Origin: an uncultured Isosphaeraceae bacterium
GTDB lineage: Bacteria; Planctomycetota; Planctomycetia; Isosphaerales; Isosphaeraceae
Assembly (NCBI GenBank): GCA_945957605.1
Contig: CAMFLR010000022.1
Span: 1 to 64,000, forward strand
Reading direction: 5' to 3'
DNA: 64,000 bases
Each line of letters starts with the position of its first letter. Position 1 is the stretch's first letter. This document shows positions 60,038 to 64,000 of this stretch, one piece after another. A model generated the notes under the pieces. That model ran no database searches. It was not told the DNA's origin and worked only from the letters and a program-made list of their open reading frames with translations. Both the position numbers and the translations under genes were made by a program.

Positions 60038-61012
60038 ATGGCCTTGCTCGAAGTCAACGATCTCAAGAAGTGGTACGGCAAGCGCCAGGTCGTCAACGGC
60101 GTGAGCTTCGAGGTGAATCAGGGCGAGGTCGTGGGCCTGCTCGGCCCGAACGGGGCCGGTAAAACGACGAGCTTCCGTATGACGATCGGCCTGATCGACG
60201 CCGACGGCGGCTCCGTGTTTTTCGACGGCACTGAAGTGACAAAGCTGCCGATGTACCAGCGTGCCCGCTCCGGCATGGGCTACCTTGCGCAGGATTCGAG
60301 CGTTTTCAAGCAGCTATCGGTTGAAGACAACTTGATGGCCATTCTGGAAACGCGTCCCCTCAATCGCAAGCAGCGCCGCGAGCGTCAGGACGAGTTGCTC
60401 AACCAGTTTGGTTTGACGCACATTCGCCGGACGAAGGCGAACCGCGTGTCTGGCGGTGAACGACGTCGTCTGGAAATTGCCCGCTCGCTCATCACCGAGC
60501 CGAAGCTGATTTTGCTCGATGAGCCGTTCGCGGGCATCGACCCCAAGACGGTCGCCGAAATTCAGGACCAGATCCGTGGACTCGTCGAACAGCACGACCT
60601 CGGGATCTTGCTGACCGACCACCAGTTCCGCGAAACGCTCGAAGTGACCGACCGCTGCTATTTGATTCGTGAAGGGCGAGTGTTCGCGTACGGCAACCGG
60701 CAGCAGATCGTCAATAATCCTGACGTGCGGCGGTATTACATCGGCGAGCGGTTCGACGTCGGCAACTTGCTCGACGAGCCATCGCGGCCCAAGGCGAGCT
60801 TGCACGACGCGAGCAGCACGTCGCAGTCAAACGAGGTTGTCATCGATCACGTCGACGACCAGCCGGCGCCGGGCGACGCCTCGCGGCGTTACCATGCGCC
60901 CCACCCGTCGGATGAGCACCCGCCGCATGGTCCGCGCGAAGGACGGCCGACCGATGGTGAGTCGAAGGGGCCGGATGGTCCGATGATTCATCCGCGCGGG
61001 CCTTCGGTTTGA
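60038..61012 (+). CDS. lptB: LPS export-type ABC transporter ATPase LptB with long C-terminal tail (324 aa)
   Basis: Predicted cytoplasmic ATPase that powers transport of lipopolysaccharide (or a similar lipid) to the outer membrane with LptF/G/C. Seen: Walker A GPNGAGKTT (36-44), Q-loop LAQD, signature VSGGERRR, Walker B LILLDEPFAGID and the H-loop LLTDHQ, in the order typical of LptB. The core ends near 245; the remaining ~80 residues are a disordered Pro/His/Asp-rich tail absent from usual ~240-residue LptB. The ribosome site is excellent: AAGGAGGA (60023-60030) with 7-base spacing. It is the last gene of the lepA-lepB-lepB row. No lptA/C/F/G is present in the window. Confidence 0.92.
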   Translation: MALLEVNDLKKWYGKRQVVNGVSFEVNQGEVVGLLGPNGAGKTTSFRMTIGLIDADGGSVFFDGTEVTKLPMYQRARSGMGYLAQDSSVFKQLSVEDNLMAILETRPLNRKQRRERQDELLNQFGLTHIRRTKANRVSGGERRRLEIARSLITEPKLILLDEPFAGIDPKTVAEIQDQIRGLVEQHDLGILLTDHQFRETLEVTDRCYLIREGRVFAYGNRQQIVNNPDVRRYYIGERFDVGNLLDEPSRPKASLHDASSTSQSNEVVIDHVDDQPAPGDASRRYHAPHPSDEHPPHGPREGRPTDGESKGPDGPMIHPRGPSV

Positions 61013-61159
61013 TGGTACGCCGTCTGGTCGGGAGACTGCCTGATCGCACAGACTAAAAACGGCTAGGCATTCGATATCGCAACGAGGCGGTAAATCGAAT
61101 GAATATGTGATTGTTAGGAGCGACTCGCGTTTGCAGACGCGAATAAGTCGTTTTCAGCG

Positions 61160-61202
61160 GAAGTCAACTCGGCCGGCGTTTTGAAATGCTTGACTTCTTT
61201 TT
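61160..61202 (+). terminator. Rho-independent terminator of the lepA-lptB operon
   Basis: An 8-bp stem (61160-61167 with 61190-61197) and a 22-base loop containing the GC-rich palindrome GCCGGC are followed by TTTTT (61198-61202). It lies about 150 bases after lptB and overlaps the stop codon and last codons of the convergent SMI1-like gene. Confidence 0.65.
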
Positions 61203-61706
61203 AGTGAATGGATTCATAATATCAATCCGCTCGGCACGTGGTGGCTGATAATCCAATATGCACACACCTTCGATCCAGAGATCGAAGAACTTATCGAACG
61301 AGAATCCGTCTAATCTGGGTACGCATTCTTCCGATGTATAAACGGGGTGCCGCGAGTCCAGGCAATCAACACAAGAGTAGATATTGCATCCCCAATTGAG
61401 AAATGGAAGCAATCCTTGTGGCCACTCGTACCCATCCCACTCCCGACCTTCCTTAAGCGTTTTGAGAGTTTCGACCAGATTTCCGAAGTCCGACTCGTGG
61501 CCACTTTGGACGCCGATAATGCCGTATCCCGGGCCAAAGCCTCCGTTCCCGATCTTCAAGTAGCATGCTCGAAGGAATTCAGGCAACCGAAACCCGAGAA
61601 TGCTTTCCGTCTCATTAATTGCACCTTCAGAAGCAATTGTGTAGGACCATGGAGTCGGGTGAGAAAGTGCATGCTTCGTGACTCTTTCAATGAGCTGTTC
61701 ATCCAC
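61164..61706 (-). CDS. SMI1/KNR4 (SUKH-1) family protein (180 aa)
   Basis: Member of the SUKH superfamily, many of which are immunity proteins against contact-dependent or polymorphic toxins; others are regulators. Seen: the SUKH pattern ETESILGFRLPEFLRACYLKIGNGG ... GPGYGIIGV near the middle (LP-x-FL-x2-CY, NGGFGPGYG), then W-rich strands (EWDGYEWPQGLLPFLNWG) and a Lys-rich end. The frame is open from TTG 61721; I chose GTG 61706 because GAAGG precedes it by 8 bases, though TTG 61721 cannot be excluded. No toxin gene is visible nearby. Confidence 0.82.
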   Translation of the reverse strand: MDEQLIERVTKHALSHPTPWSYTIASEGAINETESILGFRLPEFLRACYLKIGNGGFGPGYGIIGVQSGHESDFGNLVETLKTLKEGREWDGYEWPQGLLPFLNWGCNIYSCVDCLDSRHPVYTSEECVPRLDGFSFDKFFDLWIEGVCILDYQPPRAERIDIMNPFTKKKSSISKRRPS

Positions 61707-61844
61707 TTTGGTTGCCTTCAAATCTCAGAACTTCGAATGATGGGCAGTCGTTTCTGGGGCGCAGTACGATCAACGAAACGAAGACAGACGAACCGAATCC
61801 GCACGCGGATTTCTCGGCGAGTGATCTGATTGTGTTTGAGCCCG

Positions 61845-62273
61845 TCACTCTCCGTAGAGCTCGAAGCGGAACAATTCGCCAAGTGTACTCCCCTGAAACG
61901 ATTCGTAGTACGGCCCGCCCAGTTCGTCTCGGACCCAATCCGGGATCGGGACTGTGACAATTTCAGCAGGGTCGGGCCCCTCCCACGACGTGTCGAAAAT
62001 ATAGCTCAACAGGTCGTGAGCGCAAGCTGTCTCTACCGGGTCGGGGCTGGAGAGCTTTCCGACGATAAATGTGTACTGATCTCTAAACTTACCGGCGAAT
62101 TCCCTTCCGAGCGACTTCTCCTCGGAAGGCCAGTACATCATTCTACGCATGTTACGAGGAAAGTCCTCGACGCGGCCGAGTGGACGCCATCGCGGCAGGC
62201 ACCGGTTCCACGCATCCGCTACGGTGCCCGCGAGGAAACGATCGTAGTCAAGTTTCGGGGCATTGGGGTCCAC
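61845..62273 (-). CDS. Hypothetical protein of unrecognised family (142 aa)
   Basis: I do not recognise it. It is a soluble, Trp/Pro/acid-rich protein without signal peptide, membrane segment or cysteine pair (one Cys in NRCLP, one in ETACAHD). The frame is open from TTG 62336, which would overlap the upstream stop. However, GTG 62273 has GGAGG (reverse strand of 62281-62285) at exactly 7 bases and is much better. The SMI1-like gene follows on the same strand about 140 bases later, so an accessory or immunity role is possible, but only by neighbourhood. Confidence 0.7.
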   Translation of the reverse strand: MDPNAPKLDYDRFLAGTVADAWNRCLPRWRPLGRVEDFPRNMRRMMYWPSEEKSLGREFAGKFRDQYTFIVGKLSSPDPVETACAHDLLSYIFDTSWEGPDPAEIVTVPIPDWVRDELGGPYYESFQGSTLGELFRFELYGE

Positions 62274-62332
62274 GGATTCGCCTCCATTGCGCGACGTCAA
62301 TTCCGCTGGACGAACGCTGCCGAATTTGCCAA

Positions 62333-64000
62333 TCAAAGACTCTTCAAATACGCAACCAAATCATCAACCTCAGCCGGCGAAAGTGATGTGCCGCCGAGTT
62401 CTTCTGGGCTGTGCGGACCAGTAATCACGTCTTTGAGTGTTTTTGCTCGGCCGTCGTGCAGATACGGATCTTTGTCGTAGACGCCGCGGAGCGACGGCGG
62501 GTTGTAACCGCGGTAGACGTCGCGACGTTCTTCGAGGCCGACTTCGTGAATCTTGCCGTCCGTGAACTCGGAGCCAGAGTGGCACTTCACGCAGGTGGCT
62601 TTTGTCGAGCGGAAGATCGTTTCTCCACGACGCGCTGCGGGTGAAAGGCCGCCATCGTGGTCGCGATTCGGGTTACGCGGGTAGTCGAGTGTTTCGAGGA
62701 ACGCGATTACGGCCTTCGATTCGTCGACGGTTGGCCGCTTGCCTTGCATGCTCTTGGTGAACGACTCGACGGTGGCGTCTTGCAGGCTGTTTTGCCAGCC
62801 GTGCCAGGTCCAGGGGCCGGTTTTGGCGACGCGCCGGAGCGTTGGTACTTTCTTTCGGCTGTACTGGTGGGCGGTGCTGTAATCGTGCCAGCCGTCGTTC
62901 ATGGTGTCGAAGTCGAGACCGGCTGTGTGGCCATCGCCGTGGCAGGTGTTGCAGCTATACCACTGGTTCGACGAACGGGTGGCATCGTGGAAAAGGATTT
63001 CGCCTTTGCGTGCCAGGCTTGGCGTCGCGGGGCCGCCGAGCGAAATCGTTCGCACAACTTTGCCGCTGTCGAAGTCAATCGCTTGAATTGAATTATCGAG
63101 ATAATTGGCGGCGTAAATGGTTTTGTTGTCGGGAGCGAAGGCCAATTCGGTCGGCCGGCCGCCAACTTCGGTGCGACGGAATCGTCCATCGTTCTTGAGC
63201 AGCTCTTGCGGAATCAGGTCGCGGCCTACGCGTTCGCGCCAGGGGAGCGGCTCGTCTTTTACGCTCAAAAGCAGAAGTTCATGAGTGCCGCCAGCGCTGA
63301 GGGCGAGCTTCGCGCCGTCGGTGCTCATGGCGACGCCGTAAACGTCTCCCACGGCCTTGCCCTTGGGGTCGAGCGAGAGCACGTCAACTGGCTCGCCGCC
63401 TGCGACTTTCACACGCGAAAGCCGCTGACCCAGAACCCAGCCGAGGTCGATGTTGTTCGCGGTCGTTGCCATACCGCGATTCTGCATGTTGGCGACGTAT
63501 GCGTATTTGCCGTCGTGATCGAAAGTGACCTGGCGCAAGTTTGTGCCGGCGACGGAGATCGTCCGTTCGACCTTCCAGGCGATGCGATCGATGATCGAAA
63601 TCGACTCGGCACGTACGTTACCAACGGCTAGCTTCAACCCGTCGCGCGAGATTGCCAGTCCACGCGGTTCGCGACCGACTTCGAGCCGTCCCGTCACATT
63701 GCGTTCGGCAAGGTCGACTCGGACAACTTCGTTGGTCGACCCAAGGGCAGCGTAGGCGAACTTGCCGTCGGGCGAGAGTACCACGCCGCGCGGTTCGGCC
63801 CCGACTGCGACTCGTCCGGCGACGCTGAGTTTATCGCTCTTAATGTCGAGAATCGCCAGATCGTAGCCGTACCAGTGCGTGACGACCGCTCGCTTGCCGT
63901 CTCGCGCGAGCGCGACTCCCGCAGGCTTTTCGCCGGTGGGAATCACGCTCAAAATCTTGCCGGCCTGGGGATCGACGAGGGCGACCGTGCCGTTGCCGCT
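62333..64000 (-). CDS. YVTN beta-propeller / cytochrome c fusion protein, N-terminus beyond window
   Basis: Predicted exported cytochrome with a propeller domain. The visible 555 residues begin in the middle of the gene: the frame is open to the window edge (GTVALVDPQAG precedes the first internal TTG). Residues up to about 330 are seven-bladed YVTN-type repeats (e.g. AEPRGVVLSPDGKFAYAALG). Two heme motifs follow, CNTCHGDGH and CVKCHSGSE, with PSLRGVYDKDPYLHDGRA and AEVDDLVAYLKSL near the end, as in di-heme peroxidase-like cytochromes. The stop is at 62333-62335. The 142-aa gene follows on the same strand, with its GTG 59 bases downstream. Confidence 0.9.
   Translation of the reverse strand, partial: SGNGTVALVDPQAGKILSVIPTGEKPAGVALARDGKRAVVTHWYGYDLAILDIKSDKLSVAGRVAVGAEPRGVVLSPDGKFAYAALGSTNEVVRVDLAERNVTGRLEVGREPRGLAISRDGLKLAVGNVRAESISIIDRIAWKVERTISVAGTNLRQVTFDHDGKYAYVANMQNRGMATTANNIDLGWVLGQRLSRVKVAGGEPVDVLSLDPKGKAVGDVYGVAMSTDGAKLALSAGGTHELLLLSVKDEPLPWRERVGRDLIPQELLKNDGRFRRTEVGGRPTELAFAPDNKTIYAANYLDNSIQAIDFDSGKVVRTISLGGPATPSLARKGEILFHDATRSSNQWYSCNTCHGDGHTAGLDFDTMNDGWHDYSTAHQYSRKKVPTLRRVAKTGPWTWHGWQNSLQDATVESFTKSMQGKRPTVDESKAVIAFLETLDYPRNPNRDHDGGLSPAARRGETIFRSTKATCVKCHSGSEFTDGKIHEVGLEERRDVYRGYNPPSLRGVYDKDPYLHDGRAKTLKDVITGPHSPEELGGTSLSPAEVDDLVAYLKSL

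Overview
The window looks like a stretch of chromosome from a planctomycete (class Planctomycetia; the order cannot be fixed from sequence alone). The reasons are lineage-typical families seen together: a PSCyt1/DUF1587/DUF1592/DUF1588/DUF1585 cytochrome next to a DUF1552 (HxxSHH) protein, DUF1570, DUF1593/Sde182, DUF1348 and PEP-CTERM proteins, a Ser/Thr kinase with DWG in place of DFG, and four very large proteins that begin with a basic stretch and a LEPRxLL-like motif. No transposase, integrase, phage gene or CRISPR array was seen.

Layout. 1-60 is the 3' part of a tRNA-Lys with its terminator. 607-18526 holds two giant, almost contiguous adhesin-like genes (3534 and 2427 aa). They are followed by a TPR-sulfotransferase, a divergently oriented membrane methyltransferase of the isoprenylcysteine/PEMT type, a long gene-free stretch, and a 949-aa RTX-like protein built from large tandem modules. 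26018-31815 has a TPR-tailed Ser/Thr kinase, an outer-membrane-barrel-like protein and a convergent PEP-CTERM protein. 32224-38481 is a 2085-aa parallel beta-helix protein with an inserted FG-GAP propeller. 38674-44511 is a three-gene operon: DUF1592-type cytochrome, Tat-exported DUF1552 protein and secreted HEAT-repeat protein. 45040-53456 carries a DUF1348 protein, a di-heme peroxidase, a DUF1593 hydrolase with a zinc-ribbon protein, a thioredoxin/heme/PDZ protein, and two tandem paralogues (SH3-like plus TPR) whose promoters appear to have been duplicated with them. 53470-54420 is a DUF1570 metalloprotease-like gene. 54682-61012 is the operon lepA, lepB-like 1, lepB-like 2, lptB. The right end has a SMI1/KNR4-type protein, an unrecognised 142-aa protein and a truncated YVTN-propeller/cytochrome gene.

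Main theme. Most of the window encodes exported or surface proteins, together with genes that could serve them: two unusual type I signal peptidases, an LPS-transport-type ATPase and a sulfotransferase. The most notable points are: (a) an approximately 1,200-residue segment of the 3534-aa protein in which I find no Lys, Arg or His, made of 12-13 copies of an unrecognised ~65-85-residue repeat; (b) four giant proteins with LEPRxLL-like N-termini and no classical hydrophobic signal peptide; (c) two adjacent signal peptidases that each carry a zinc-ribbon-like insert just after the catalytic Ser and a long beta-sandwich-like insert before the GDNS box; (d) a recurring TAGC-containing candidate -10 element. 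Coordinates follow the sequence. Start codons were moved from the longest ORF where a Shine-Dalgarno sequence or signal peptide supports an internal start.
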